Positions 51,279 through 60,192 of a stretch of 64,000 nt of DNA are shown here, one piece after another. Below the pieces are notes generated by a model that saw only the letters and a program-made list of their open reading frames with translations, searched no databases and had not been told where the DNA came from. The translations under genes and the position numbers were made by a program. How positions within the stretch are numbered: the first letter of the stretch is position 1; the number at the start of each line of letters is the position of its first letter. The DNA is from Chitinophaga pinensis DSM 2588 (GTDB lineage: Bacteria; Bacteroidota; Bacteroidia; Chitinophagales; Chitinophagaceae), in assembly GCF_000024005.1 (NCBI RefSeq), contig NC_013132.1, positions 248,001 to 312,000 on the forward strand. The letters are read 5' to 3'.

Positions 51279-52061
51279 ATGTTATTAAGAGCTTCTTCTT
51301 TCTTCGAAATGTATGCGGCGTCGCCTGTAACGAGTACTTTTATGTTACGTTCCATAAGCGGGCCTTCACAGTTTATACAGCAGGAAACGTTTGTAGTATC
51401 CCCACAGGTACCTGTGAGTGAATACGTAGACGGATATGGTAATCTCTGCCAGCGTATTATTATTCCTTCCGGAACCTTTACACTGGAAAGCAGTGTCGTT
51501 GCGATATGTGACGCTAATATCGATGTGGATATGAACGCTCCGTATACCCCCATAGAAGATCTCCCTGATCATGTACTACAGTTTTTACTACCCAGCAGGT
51601 ATTGCGAATCCGATAAAGTAACAGAGCTCGCTAGAATAATTGTAGATGGAGTACTGCCCGGCTATGCGCAGGTAGAGGCTATCCGGCAATGGTGTCATGT
51701 TAATCTTACTCGTCAGTATGGCAGTACAAACAGCTCTACGTCTGCAATGGATGTGCTATTAAGCAAAACAGGGGTATGTCGTGATTTTACACATGTGGCT
51801 ATTGCGCTGTGCCGCAATATGGATATACCTGCCCGTATGGTGGTAGGGTATCTTCATGATTTAGAGCCTATGGACTTGCATGCATGGTTTGAAGCGTATG
51901 TAGGAGGGCGATGGTATACATTTGATTCGATAATGGACCGGCCTGTGGGCGGACGGGTGATTATGGCATATGGCAGAGATGCGGCAGATGTTGCTTTTGC
52001 CAGTCATTTTGGATATGTAGAACTGAAAAAAATGGAGGTGAAAGTCACCAGGGATGTCTGA
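51279..52061 (+). CDS. Transglutaminase-like domain protein
   Basis: A 260-residue cytoplasmic-type protein. It carries the transglutaminase catalytic triad: Cys in KTGVCRDFTHVAIALCR (about residues 165-181), His in DLHAWFEAYVGGRWYTFDS (about 205-223) and Asp in the same stretch. The N-terminal half has the beta-domain typical of bacterial transglutaminase-like proteases. There is no signal peptide. It stands just before a toxin-like remnant, in the same frame after its stop. Its exact activity (peptidase, amidase or crosslinking) is unknown. Confidence 0.82.
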   Translation: MLLRASSFFEMYAASPVTSTFMLRSISGPSQFIQQETFVVSPQVPVSEYVDGYGNLCQRIIIPSGTFTLESSVVAICDANIDVDMNAPYTPIEDLPDHVLQFLLPSRYCESDKVTELARIIVDGVLPGYAQVEAIRQWCHVNLTRQYGSTNSSTSAMDVLLSKTGVCRDFTHVAIALCRNMDIPARMVVGYLHDLEPMDLHAWFEAYVGGRWYTFDSIMDRPVGGRVIMAYGRDAADVAFASHFGYVELKKMEVKVTRDV

Positions 52062-52271
52062 CAACGGCCTACAACCGCTGGTGCTGCGCTCGGTAATACT
52101 ATTACGCCTGCTGTATCTGGTTATCTTGGTAATATTGCCAGCCCTGTTATCCGTAATGCCCTTATAGAAGCTAATAATGGCGCTACTGTTGGTTTTGCTG
52201 AAAGTACGGTGTCGTCATTATTTGAAAGTTATAGTTTCAGAGATTCGCTAGCTAAACCGAAAGGTTTTTAA
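52062..52271 (+). pseudogene. C-terminal remnant of a polymorphic-toxin-like protein
   Basis: The 69-codon open stretch following the transglutaminase stop reads as real protein: RPTTAGAALGNTITPAVSGY, GNIASPVIRNALIEANNG, TVGFAESTVSSLFESYSFRD and an end AKPKGF, rich in Gly, Ala, Asn and Thr in the style of RHS or other polymorphic toxin C-termini. It has no start codon in the right place. The stop is 8 bases before the next ATG. That spacing is usual for a toxin and its immunity gene. The identification is by composition and context, without a specific family hit. Confidence 0.45.
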
Positions 52272-52279
52272 ATGATAAT

Positions 52280-52792
52280 ATGAACAAGATCACTATTAAC
52301 TACGGGTTATTATTATTTCTGTATGCTTATCTGCGTCAGCTGGATCTCTCTCTGGACAGGAGCAGATGGACGCCGTGGCAGGAGCTGAAGGATTATTACC
52401 GGCAGCAGATTGCCCCAGGCAGGGTTGCTGCGTTATTGCTGGCGACTGCTAAACTCACACCGGAATATGTAACGGGAATTACTCCCATCGAATGGACCAA
52501 CTGGCGTATGTTCATCCGTTTTATTGGCTGGAAAGGCAGCGCCCTCACCAAAGATCAGGTGCTGTATTGCTATCAGGTATTAAAGACTTTTGAAAAATAC
52601 CTGCAACAGGATTTCCATGAATATAATGAACAGGAGCAGCTAAGGGTTCAGGTATGTAAAATATCGTATCAGGTCATCGAATACAAACTGAGCCTTGCTG
52701 ATGTAGGCAAAGCCTCCCGTATTGAACATTATTTGCAGAATGAAAACATCGTAACGATCCCCTTGAAGCAATTCTACCAGGGGCTTATTTAA
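52280..52792 (+). CDS. Hypothetical protein, candidate immunity protein
   Basis: A 170-residue, alpha-helical protein without signal peptide, starting MNKITINYGLLLFLYAYLRQ. It begins 8 bases after the toxin-like remnant, hence a candidate orphan immunity gene. Its acidic/basic helical pattern (TPWQELKDYYRQQIAPGRVA, SRIEHYLQNENIVTIPLKQF) suits such proteins but names no family. The following 125 bases up to the SWIM gene show no gene. Confidence 0.5.
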   Translation: MNKITINYGLLLFLYAYLRQLDLSLDRSRWTPWQELKDYYRQQIAPGRVAALLLATAKLTPEYVTGITPIEWTNWRMFIRFIGWKGSALTKDQVLYCYQVLKTFEKYLQQDFHEYNEQEQLRVQVCKISYQVIEYKLSLADVGKASRIEHYLQNENIVTIPLKQFYQGLI

Positions 52793-52917
52793 ACTTAAAT
52801 GCCTAGGTAGTGAATAGTATATTCATTGGGTTAAACTCTTTATTTCTGAAATAATTTTTATTCTTAATAACACTTGAATTTCAGATAAACTTCTGCAAGT
52901 GGTTCGACCTTTGTCCC

Positions 52918-54732
52918 CTATAGCTTGATTACCCTACGCAGTTCTTCTATCATTGCAGGCCTCCGGGGATATTTACGGCATATCTCCTCCGCAATGGAAA
53001 TGATTTCGTCTTTTCCCGCAGGAATAGTTTCTATTACCATTATCATTTTAATAGCCAAATCCGCATACTCCCGACGGTTTCCTACTATATCACCTTTACG
53101 TTCAAAGGCGGGAAGATATAATGCTAATAGCTGTATGGGGTAAATATTCAATAAATGATCATGATAATGTAGTAATTGATCCAAATCTGTTTCATTGCTT
53201 ATAAGGCTAAGTAACCGATCCCAATATTTTTCTTCGATATAGATAGGGGCGAGTAAACCAAGCAATAATGTACTTGGTGAGTACCATACCTTCCCCTTGT
53301 CTTTTTGATATTTGAGTTCAACTCTTGCTATAATTTCCTCAATATATTTTTCTATTTCTTGCTCCCACTCAGCAATATTAAAGCTACCCTTCCATTGATT
53401 GTAATAAATCAGATGAAAGCCCCGATCAAAAGCAAAATGCTTTGTGTAATACCTAATTGTTTCTATATCGTTTTCTAAAAAAGCAATCTGTAGCAGCTCT
53501 TTCTCCCACCCCGTCACTGTCCCTGGATGGTCTTTTTTTCGGGCAATTTCAATTCCTTCAATTATTAATTTCTTCGCCGAAAAAAAATCTCCTTCTTCTA
53601 CCAAACGACTTACCTCGCCGCGTCTAACATCAACAATATCCAAATTTTTTTGAAGAAGTGCCTGAGCATCACTAATATTGCCTGTAGCTTTTAAAAATGC
53701 TATTTTCCGCACAAGAAAATAATCTTTCCTATAAGAATATTCGGCTGTTGATGCCTTTTTAATCTGGCCATCAATAAAATTCAAATAGGAGGTCTGCTTA
53801 TTTAACTTTATGGCAAGGATAGAATAGATATCTACCATCTCATATCCAAAATCACCATATTCAAGATAAATGGGAAGGCTTATCGCTGATTGCACAAAGT
53901 CGAAAATTTCTTTCTGTACGTCCATTGTAACGTTTGCTTCTTCCGCTATAGTCTTTATCAATTCTATAGAACTATTGATAATAGCTCCAATGTAGCCACT
54001 GGAATCATCACAATAAGTAATTATTTCAATAACTTCTATCAACACCGATCGTGCTAAAATAAACGCATTGAGAAAATTACCCTTTTCTATCAGAAGCTGG
54101 CTTTCATCAAGTAATCTATTAATCTCATCTGCCAGTCCATGAATAGATCTATAGTCAATGAAATCTCCATTCGAATAGCTCCTTATCAAGCCTTTCAGAT
54201 GTTTGGTACAGCTTTTAGCTATATCCATTTGACTATCTTTATCTGCGAAGTACCGTTGAAATAGTGATTTGAATTTTTTATCACTTGCAGCATGAGTCAG
54301 AATAAATTCCTGATATTCTTCCAAGCTTATTTTCTGCAATAACTTCTTAAAATCAGTTTCGGTATCAGTCTTTTTTTTCACAATAGTGTTCAGTAATTCC
54401 TCCTTGAGAGTAAATAAAACCGCTACCACATGTTTGCACATATCGCCGTCATAGGGACAATCGCATGAATATGATTCTATTTTGTTCTTTCCCGAAAGTT
54501 TCACCTCTACCTCATATGTATCGTTTCCCATCACTTCCGCGTACCATAAACCTTCTTCAGTTTCTTCCAGATCCACAACAGCCTCATTCTCATAATATTC
54601 TCTTCCCCGAAATACTATCTTATCACTTATCTGTAATTCAAAATTTTTTAAAGTGAGCATCTGATCTATTCTTTTATCATCCAAAAAATCATCCATAGTT
54701 AAACTATTCTGAACTATACCATTAGCATTCAT
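52918..54732 (-). CDS. SWIM zinc-finger family protein
   Basis: Large cytoplasmic protein. The SWIM motif CxCx(n)CxH is clear: YSCDCPYDGDMCKHVVAVLF (Cys-Cys-Cys-His), about 100 residues from the N-terminus. The remainder (about 500 residues) is mostly helical without a recognised catalytic domain. The ATG at 54732 (MNANGIVQ) is chosen because the 22-residue longer frame overlaps the remnant AraC gene. A start at 54696 (MDDFLDD) is also possible. The gene looks more AT-rich than its neighbours, suggesting transfer. SWIM proteins may bind DNA or other proteins. Function unknown. Confidence 0.8.
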   Translation of the reverse strand: MNANGIVQNSLTMDDFLDDKRIDQMLTLKNFELQISDKIVFRGREYYENEAVVDLEETEEGLWYAEVMGNDTYEVEVKLSGKNKIESYSCDCPYDGDMCKHVVAVLFTLKEELLNTIVKKKTDTETDFKKLLQKISLEEYQEFILTHAASDKKFKSLFQRYFADKDSQMDIAKSCTKHLKGLIRSYSNGDFIDYRSIHGLADEINRLLDESQLLIEKGNFLNAFILARSVLIEVIEIITYCDDSSGYIGAIINSSIELIKTIAEEANVTMDVQKEIFDFVQSAISLPIYLEYGDFGYEMVDIYSILAIKLNKQTSYLNFIDGQIKKASTAEYSYRKDYFLVRKIAFLKATGNISDAQALLQKNLDIVDVRRGEVSRLVEEGDFFSAKKLIIEGIEIARKKDHPGTVTGWEKELLQIAFLENDIETIRYYTKHFAFDRGFHLIYYNQWKGSFNIAEWEQEIEKYIEEIIARVELKYQKDKGKVWYSPSTLLLGLLAPIYIEEKYWDRLLSLISNETDLDQLLHYHDHLLNIYPIQLLALYLPAFERKGDIVGNRREYADLAIKMIMVIETIPAGKDEIISIAEEICRKYPRRPAMIEELRRVIKL

Positions 54733-55057
54733 ATTTTTGACTACTCCAAAAGTGGTGATCATGGTCAAAAAAATAGTTTTCCTGGTACGTGTTGCCATTC
54801 GGAAAGTGTCTATTTATCTTGTAACTCCTCCCTGGCTGGAACACATAATATTGAAAATCTACCCACAAACTGGAACTACCCTCGTTCACAAATACAAACT
54901 GATAATAGTTGCGCCTGTGAGGTTGCAAAAACAATGTATTACCCGGAACCAGCTCTTTATTCACCCTGTATATTTCAAAGTCCTCATTACCCTGCGATCT
55001 GATCTGTTTCAGCTTGAAAGATAATATTGGCTCATCTGAGAGCTTGATATTGTGCAT
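54722..55057 (-). pseudogene. Truncated AraC-type regulator (N-terminal cupin part only)
   Basis: The 111-residue frame shows an N-terminal cupin-like ligand domain of an AraC-family regulator: EDFEIYRVNKELVPGNTLFL, PHRRNYYQFVFVNEGSSSLW and VFQPGRSYKINRH. The expected C-terminal pair of HTH motifs is absent: the frame ends at residue 111 and the SWIM gene begins there. It is therefore a broken regulator. It lies 15 bases from hxlR, on the same strand. Confidence 0.5.
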
Positions 55058-55072
55058 ATGATCAGGAGCTGT

Positions 55073-55429
55073 TTATAGTTTATTATCCAGAGCCGGCTTT
55101 GACAACAGGTTTTCATTCCCCCAATCAGCAATCTCCTTAAAAACGGATGTAAGGCTTTTGCTCTTATCCGTCAATGAATATTCAACGCGGGGAGGGATTT
55201 CCTGGTATTGTTTGCGTATGACCAAACCATCCCTTTCCAGCTCCTTCAATTGTTCGGTAAGCACTTTTCTTGAAATGGAAGGAATACGAATGGCGATTTC
55301 ACCAAAGCGCCGCGTACCCGAAAGAAGATTATACAAAATTACGGGCTTCCATTTTCCACCGATTACTTCCATTGTTGCCGTTATCGGACAATCGTTAAAG
55401 TCATTACAAATGCGATCCTTAGTTACCAT
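55073..55429 (-). CDS. HxlR-family transcriptional regulator
   Basis: A 118-residue regulator (start MVTKDRICNDFNDCPIT at 55429, with the upstream extension of 26 residues rejected because it lies in the operator). The winged-helix domain is typical: MEVIGGKWKPVILYNLLSGT (about residues 20-39), then FGEIAIRIPSISRKVLTEQL, and the RVEYSLTDKSKSL wing. The Cys at about 8 and 14 are in the positions used for redox sensing in QorR/YodB-like members. It diverges from an NAD(P)-binding gene with two palindromic operators in between. Confidence 0.9.
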   Translation of the reverse strand: MVTKDRICNDFNDCPITATMEVIGGKWKPVILYNLLSGTRRFGEIAIRIPSISRKVLTEQLKELERDGLVIRKQYQEIPPRVEYSLTDKSKSLTSVFKEIADWGNENLLSKPALDNKL

Positions 55430-55450
55430 ATCGTTACCACTATTTAGCCT

Positions 55451-55505
55451 GTTACCTAAAGGTAACAGGTTACGTTTTGAAACTATATTAGTTCCTTTAG
55501 GTAAC
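55451..55505. promoter_or_regulatory. Pair of operator-like palindromes between hxlR and the oxidoreductase gene
   Basis: GTTACCTAAAGGTAAC (55451-55466) is a perfect palindrome. GTTCCTTTAGGTAAC (55491-55505) is an imperfect version on the same helical face, 40 bases centre to centre. A further GTTACC occurs at about 55433-55438. These fit binding of a dimeric HxlR regulator at a divergent promoter. Confidence 0.7.
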
Positions 55506-55537
55506 AAAAGTATTTTAAAAAGTAAAAATTTAAAAAG

Positions 55538-56404
55538 ATGATTTTAATAACAGGAGCAACAGGGCATTTTGGGAAATTAACCATTGATTTTCTGCTAAAA
55601 AAAGGAGTAAAGACCAGCCAGATGGCGGCATTTGTACGTAATGCTGAAAAGGCAGCGGACCTGAGCAAAATGGGTATAAAAGTCCTTATCGGGGATTATA
55701 ACGACTACGATTCTCTGGTAAACGCCTTCACAGGTATAGATAAGTTACTGTTCGTTTCCGGAACGGATCTCCCTAACCGCACGAAACAACATGAGCGGGT
55801 ACTAAAAGCAGCAACGGCAGCAGGCATTCAACACATCATTTACACCAGCGGTGAAGGAAAGATAGAAGGTCCGGAATCTCCGCTATGGACTTTTGCAGAA
55901 GCGCACATCAAAACTGAAAAATGGTTAAAAGAAAGCGGATTAACCTATACCATTCTGAAAAACAGTTTGTATATGGAGTACATACCTTACTTTATCGGAA
56001 ACGTGCTGGAAACCGGAACGATTTATTTGCCTGCAGGCAAGGGGAAAATAAGTGTGGCCTTACGTTCAGAAATGGCAGAGGCGACTGCGACCATTCTCGC
56101 TACGGAAGGATATGAAAACAAGTCTTACCATTTTGTGAATACGGAAGCCTACGGATATGAAGATGTTGCTAGATATATAACAGAAATCACAGGAAAAACC
56201 ATTAACTACATTTCCCCGACGGAAGAAGAATTCAGAGAAACCTTGAAGCAACAGGGCAAAGCCATTCCCGAAGAATACATCAGTATCCTTTTGGCGCAGG
56301 CCCAGGGAGTAGGAGAGGTCATAAGTGATGATATGGAAAAACTGATTGGCAGAAAACTGACTCCTATGAAAGCATTTTTGCAGGAAGTATATCAGGTAAG
56401 CTAA
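55538..56404 (+). CDS. NAD(P)-binding NmrA/QOR2-like oxidoreductase
   Basis: A 288-residue atypical SDR protein. The dinucleotide motif is MILITGATGHFGKLTIDFL at the N-terminus (GATGHFG). Further NmrA-like features are DYNDYDSLVNAFTGIDKLLF (about residues 51-70) and LKAATAAGIQHIIYTSGEG. Family members reduce quinones or sense redox. It is divergent from hxlR, and the typical hxlR/quinone reductase pair suggests induction by electrophiles or quinones, which is inferred. The remaining spacer to 56630 shows no gene. Confidence 0.88.
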   Translation: MILITGATGHFGKLTIDFLLKKGVKTSQMAAFVRNAEKAADLSKMGIKVLIGDYNDYDSLVNAFTGIDKLLFVSGTDLPNRTKQHERVLKAATAAGIQHIIYTSGEGKIEGPESPLWTFAEAHIKTEKWLKESGLTYTILKNSLYMEYIPYFIGNVLETGTIYLPAGKGKISVALRSEMAEATATILATEGYENKSYHFVNTEAYGYEDVARYITEITGKTINYISPTEEEFRETLKQQGKAIPEEYISILLAQAQGVGEVISDDMEKLIGRKLTPMKAFLQEVYQVS

Positions 56405-56630
56405 AATCAGCCCATCTTTTATTCTTTTAGCCTCAAATTAATCCGCTGGCTATCTCTTTTTTGCTTTTTATTCTGATTTTTCATTTTGGGTTTCTTGTTC
56501 ACGCCCTATAATATCCAGCTCGCCAATCAATACGTCCACTTGGACAGATTGCTTATTTACCTGGCGCTTCTCCGTGTATAATTTTGCTGCAACAATAGCA
56601 ACCCAATCTTAACATCTAAATTAAAAAGCA

Positions 56631-57920
56631 ATGAGAATAAAAATTTCTAATATCCTTGTGGCAGCAACCTTATCCGTAGGTATTCCTGCAATTGGTATAG
56701 CACAGACGACCGGAGCAAAAACGGCAACAGTAGCCTCCGATATCAGTATCAGGCCTTTCAGGATCAACATCCCCCAGGCGAAACTCGATGGACTGAAAAG
56801 ACGTATCGCTGAAACCAACTTCCCGGATAAGGAAACTGTCAACGATGAATCTCAGGGTATCCAACTGGCACAATTAAAAGAACTCGTAGACTACTGGGGA
56901 AATGGCTATGACTGGAGAAAACTGGAAAACAAGTTAAATGCCCTTCCTCAGTTTGTGACAAACATTGATGGTTTGGATATCCAGTTCATCCATGTACGCT
57001 CAAAAGAACCTAATGCACTGCCTGTCATTCTTACCCACGGCTGGCCAGGTTCTCCGCTGGAGTTCATTGATGCCATAGGCCCCTTAACTGATCCCGTAAA
57101 ATATGGCGGTAAAGCAGAAGATGCATTTGATGTAATAATACCTGCAATCCCCGGATATGGTTTCTCAGAAATACCCAAAGAAACAGGCTGGAATCCCGAT
57201 CGAGTCGCCAAAGCATGGGACGTTCTGGTAAAACGTCTTGGTTACAAAAAATATGTTTCCGAAGGTGGCGACCATGGTTCAGTGATCTCCGATGCCCTGG
57301 CAAGACAAGCACCATCCGGACTTTTAGGTATACATCTTACGATGCCGGCCACAATTCCCGCTGAACTTGTAAAACCAATTAATGCAGGAGATCCTGCCCC
57401 ATCAGGACTTTCTGCAGACGAAACAAAGGCATATAATGCTTTAAGTACTTTCTTTGGAAGAAACGCAGCTTATGGAGGAATGATGGTAACACGTCCACAG
57501 ACTACCGGCTACCTGCTTTCCGATTCTCCAAGTGCATTGGCAGCATTCCTCTACGAAAAAATTGCAGAATGGACAGATAGCGACTTAAAACCTGAAAAGG
57601 TAATAAGCAGAGACGCCATCCTCGATGATATTACACTCTATTGGCTGACCAATACAGGCGCCTCCTCTTCCCGGTTCTATTGGGAAAACCATAACAATAA
57701 TTTCAGTTCCGATCATCAGAAAACAAAGGACATAAAAGTTCCTGTTGCCATTTCTGTTTTTCCACATGAAATTTATGAGGCTCCTGAAAGCTGGTCCAGG
57801 AAAGCATATCCATCATTGTATTACTATCATAAAGCACCTAAAGGTGGTCACTTTGCAGCATGGGAACAGCCACAAATCTTTACGGAAGAACTTAGAGCTG
57901 CCTTCAGATCTTTACGATAA
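56631..57920 (+). CDS. Epoxide hydrolase (EHN-type) of alpha/beta fold, secreted
   Basis: A 429-residue protein with signal peptide ending GIAQ (about 26). The epoxide hydrolase N-terminal domain covers about 35-150 (IRPFRINIPQAKLDGLKRRI). The catalytic domain has the HGWPGSPLEFIDAIG oxyanion motif (about 146-160) and the nucleophile Asp in SEGGDHGSVISDA (about 215-227), and FHHKAP-like YYHKAPKGGHFAAWEQP gives the catalytic His (near residue 410). Substrate unknown. A terminator follows. Confidence 0.88.
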   Translation: MRIKISNILVAATLSVGIPAIGIAQTTGAKTATVASDISIRPFRINIPQAKLDGLKRRIAETNFPDKETVNDESQGIQLAQLKELVDYWGNGYDWRKLENKLNALPQFVTNIDGLDIQFIHVRSKEPNALPVILTHGWPGSPLEFIDAIGPLTDPVKYGGKAEDAFDVIIPAIPGYGFSEIPKETGWNPDRVAKAWDVLVKRLGYKKYVSEGGDHGSVISDALARQAPSGLLGIHLTMPATIPAELVKPINAGDPAPSGLSADETKAYNALSTFFGRNAAYGGMMVTRPQTTGYLLSDSPSALAAFLYEKIAEWTDSDLKPEKVISRDAILDDITLYWLTNTGASSSRFYWENHNNNFSSDHQKTKDIKVPVAISVFPHEIYEAPESWSRKAYPSLYYYHKAPKGGHFAAWEQPQIFTEELRAAFRSLR

Positions 57921-57952
57921 GAAGCATGAGCAGGTGGAGATTCATGGAAGAA

Positions 57953-57998
57953 GGGAAGCCGTCTCAATGATATTGAGATGGCTTCCCTGTTCTTTTTT
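57953..57998 (+). terminator. Terminator after the epoxide hydrolase gene
   Basis: A 16-base stem (57953-57968 with 57972-57987, one mismatch) over a 3-base loop, then T-rich sequence. Confidence 0.75.
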
Positions 57999-58016
57999 GC
58001 AGCTGATTTCTTTCAA

Positions 58017-58715
58017 CTAAGCATATTCAATCAGACTATACCCCTTTCCCCTGATGTTGATGATTTCGATGGAGTCATCTTCACGAAAATATTTCCGGAG
58101 CCGGGTAATATACACATCCATGCTCCGCGCCGCAAATGGATCATCCTCGCCCCATAGCTTGAGAAGCGCTGTTTTTCTATCCAGTAATTCGTTTTTCACT
58201 TCTATTAATAATCTCAATAAGTCCGCTTCACGCTGTGATAGCTGGATCACCATCTGTCCATCAGCCGATAATTCCAGTTTTTGAATATTAAACGTAAAAC
58301 TGCCGATCCTCACTACGCCGGATGAATTACTCCTGACTGAAAGCTGCTGCTGCCGTCTTACCATGACCATTAGCCGTAATACTAATTCTTCCATTGAAAA
58401 AGGCTTCTTCATGTAATCATCTGCCCCTATTTCAAGACCATGGATAACATCTTCCGGCTGCTTTCTGGCAGTAAGAAAAATAATCGGTACTTTCTCGTCT
58501 ACTGTTCGAATGTCTGCAACTAGTGAGAACCCATCTTTTCCAGGCAACATAACATCAACAATACAAATATCTGGCCTCACCTTTTTAAATGTGGACCAGC
58601 CATTGTTACCATTACCAGCAATATGCACCGTGAAATCGCGGGTTTCAAGCGATTCTTTTATGATAGCAGCCAATACAGGCTCATCTTCTACAAGCAATAC
58701 ACTAATCTTATTCAT
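58017..58715 (-). CDS. OmpR-family response regulator
   Basis: A 232-residue regulator starting MNKISVLLVEDEPVLAAIIK (58715; the upstream 21 residues are rejected because they overlap the kinase). The receiver domain (about 1-120) has acidic residues in VEDEP, the phospho-Asp in CIVDVMLPGKDGF (about 53), Thr/Lys in FLTARKQP. The C-terminal winged helix has LSQREADLLRLLIEVKNE and VYITRLRKYFREDDSIEII, typical of Trans_reg_C. It overlaps its histidine kinase by 8 bases, indicating translational coupling. Targets are unknown. Confidence 0.93.
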   Translation of the reverse strand: MNKISVLLVEDEPVLAAIIKESLETRDFTVHIAGNGNNGWSTFKKVRPDICIVDVMLPGKDGFSLVADIRTVDEKVPIIFLTARKQPEDVIHGLEIGADDYMKKPFSMEELVLRLMVMVRRQQQLSVRSNSSGVVRIGSFTFNIQKLELSADGQMVIQLSQREADLLRLLIEVKNELLDRKTALLKLWGEDDPFAARSMDVYITRLRKYFREDDSIEIINIRGKGYSLIEYA

Positions 58716-60063
58716 TATGAAACTGAATAGTAAAAATTGTTCCTTTATTAATCTGACTCGTGACGAAAATCTGTCCATTTAACGCTGTGACCAATAGCTT
58801 GACATAGCTCAATCCCAGACCATAACCTTTGACTTCATGCACATTTTGTGAATGTACGCGGTAAAACTTGTCGAATATAAAAGGTAAATGAAACGGATCA
58901 ATTCCTTTCCCGTTATCCTGTATCTGCAATTTCCAGCCATTAGCGATAGGAGGAAAGCTAATATTTATGCAAACATTCCCTTGTGAATATTTAATGGCAT
59001 TATCTATCAGGTTACTCAAAATTGTATCTATAATAAAACGGTCTGTACTGACCACATCATTATGCAAAGGATTGAAGATAACGATCGTATCCGGTGCATG
59101 TAAGTCAAAACGGCCAGCTACCTCTACAGCGAGCTCCCTTAAATTAACCGTCGTGAGCTGTGTGTACAAGATGCCGTGTTCATACTTGCTTATCTCTAAA
59201 ATTCGGTCTATGTCTTTATCCAGCTTTTTAATTATGTTCAAATTAATACTCAGATACCTTTCAAGCCTATCGGGATCTGACGAAGCACCAAAGCTCTTTA
59301 AAGCATCTATTGATGATTTCAGGATGGTCAGCGGAGTTCTCAACTCATGTGTAATATTATTAATGAAGTCGTCCTTAAAGTTATTGAGCCGCATCTGACG
59401 CAACATCATGCTTCCCATAAAAAAGAGACTTCCCGCAGATAACAGTATCAGTACAAGAGAGATGACAGCCGGAAGAATATTTTGCTTCCATAACATAGCT
59501 GATAAATGTTCAGGAATAGCCTTTACAATAACAACAGGAGATCTATGAAATTTTATCGGAACTGAAATTTCATCTTGTGAAAGCACTGTTGTACTATCTA
59601 ATAACATAAGTTTAAATGAAACTGCAATATTCTCCCTACTTAGCTCCTGCTTATATAGCACGCCCAGAGAATCGAGATTTATCGGCCTACGGAACTGCTG
59701 TGATATCAATCTTCCCATGATAGCATTCACTTCCGATATATTATACTCGTCAATTTTCACTGTTAAAAATTCGGCATGAAAGGGTTTGATGACTGCCGGT
59801 GTATCAAAAGCAATGGAATCCCGGTTAGGAATTGTTCTCAGAAAAAATGTAAGCGTGGGGTCTTTGTACTTCAGAGAAGTAGGCAATTCACTCTGCCGGA
59901 GCTGATAAGCACTGATACTTTTCTGCAATGCATACCTGGCTGAAGTTATAAAATTATGCTGACTGACTTTAAAGTTATTATACACCCAATAGATCTGAAA
60001 CAATATGATCAGCGATACCGTGCATATTGCAACTAAGCGTGTAAACCTCAATCTTCTTTTCAT
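58708..60063 (-). CDS. Sensor histidine kinase
   Basis: A 451-residue membrane kinase. A first helix lies at about residues 9-28 and a second at about 190-212, bordering a periplasmic sensor region. The HisKA box is FINNITHELRTPLTILKSSI (about 235-254, with His phosphoacceptor), and HATPase motifs are NLIDNAIKYS, DNGKGIDPFHLPFIFDKFYR and GYGLGLSYVK. It is co-encoded with the OmpR-type regulator (8-base overlap). The signal is unknown. The genes are flanked by hydrolase and TlpA-type genes. Confidence 0.92.
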   Translation of the reverse strand: MKRRLRFTRLVAICTVSLIILFQIYWVYNNFKVSQHNFITSARYALQKSISAYQLRQSELPTSLKYKDPTLTFFLRTIPNRDSIAFDTPAVIKPFHAEFLTVKIDEYNISEVNAIMGRLISQQFRRPINLDSLGVLYKQELSRENIAVSFKLMLLDSTTVLSQDEISVPIKFHRSPVVIVKAIPEHLSAMLWKQNILPAVISLVLILLSAGSLFFMGSMMLRQMRLNNFKDDFINNITHELRTPLTILKSSIDALKSFGASSDPDRLERYLSINLNIIKKLDKDIDRILEISKYEHGILYTQLTTVNLRELAVEVAGRFDLHAPDTIVIFNPLHNDVVSTDRFIIDTILSNLIDNAIKYSQGNVCINISFPPIANGWKLQIQDNGKGIDPFHLPFIFDKFYRVHSQNVHEVKGYGLGLSYVKLLVTALNGQIFVTSQINKGTIFTIQFHNE

Positions 60064-60192
60064 AATGCCGGCTAAAATTACAGCATAAAGCGCTCACTGA
60101 TATTTGACTTAACATTAGTTAACAGAAAAGTGTTCCTTTTTAACATTCAACCATATTCCACCTGATATTTTTGCTATCAAATAAAATCAATC

